DNA from: Nitrososphaeria archaeon
Lineage (GTDB): Archaea > Thermoproteota > Nitrososphaeria > JACIWG01
NCBI GenBank assembly: GCA_014361085.1
Contig: JACIWG010000023.1
Location: 1-14,716, forward strand
Direction of reading: 5' to 3'
Length of the DNA: 14,716 bases
The position numbers were made by a program, and so were the translations under genes. Positions 14,671 to 14,716 of this stretch are shown piece after piece (within the stretch, counting starts at the first letter, position 1; each line of letters starts with the position of its first letter). The notes under the pieces are model-generated. The model saw only the letters and a program-made list of their open reading frames with translations, was not told the origin of the DNA and did no database searches.

Positions 14671-14716
14671 TTTCAGATCAAAAATTTTCTACTGTATTCT
14701 ATAAGTATAAAACGAG

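Noticed and set aside
1..14716. tRNA, rRNA, CRISPR array, insertion sequence, toxin-antitoxin or defence island.
   Set aside because: Scanning found no clover-leaf, spaced repeats, inverted terminal repeats, transposase or integrase motifs; all gaps are short and filled by core genes.

Overview
The window is AT-rich (roughly one third G+C by eye) and is archaeal. It encodes both subunits of the archaeal/eukaryotic-type DNA primase, a GINS subunit, PCNA, ribosomal proteins L44e and S27e, aIF2-alpha, Nop10, the archaeal oligosaccharyltransferase AglB and an XPD helicase. Ribosome binding sites are of the GGTG/GAGGTGA kind, TTG starts are frequent, and several genes have a TATA-like box about 25 bases before the start. 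A TACK-type archaeon, perhaps Bathyarchaeia-like, is my guess for the lineage. It rests only on gene content and order and is weak.

Layout. (1) Bases 29-5124, plus strand: priL-priS-gins51-rpl44e-rps27e-pcn-aif2a-nop10, tightly packed with several overlaps. This is the replication/translation gene cluster known from comparative genomics of archaea. Nop10 (49 aa) is easily missed. (2) 5139-7217, minus strand: aglB, convergent with nop10. (3) 7365-9268, plus strand: a thymidylate kinase resembling the eukaryotic enzyme, followed by a SAMHD1-like HD phosphohydrolase. Together they look like a dNTP-supply and dNTP-control pair. (4) 12078 down to 9265, minus strand: a UbiD-family decarboxylase, then the large and small subunits of an aconitase-X enzyme. 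This set fits the archaeal mevalonate pathway through anhydromevalonate phosphate. (5) 12156-14033, plus strand: an XPD/Rad3-type Fe-S helicase, convergent with and overlapping (6) 14639-14007, minus strand: a predicted RuvC/YqgF-fold nuclease-like protein with an N-terminal domain I do not recognise.

How the genes fit together. The first block combines replisome parts (primase, GINS, clamp) with translation and ribosome-biogenesis parts. The tmk-HD pair probably sets deoxynucleotide levels for the same replication machinery. XPD and the RuvC-like protein are candidates for DNA repair or processing. The UbiD/aconitase-X operon makes isopentenyl phosphate for archaeal lipids, and AglB N-glycosylates exported proteins.

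No RNA gene, mobile element, CRISPR array or long repeat is visible, and no gene-free stretch exceeds 150 bases. The window is mostly conserved core genome. The least explained items are the RuvC-like protein, the divergent aconitase-X large subunit and the unusual P-loop of the thymidylate kinase.
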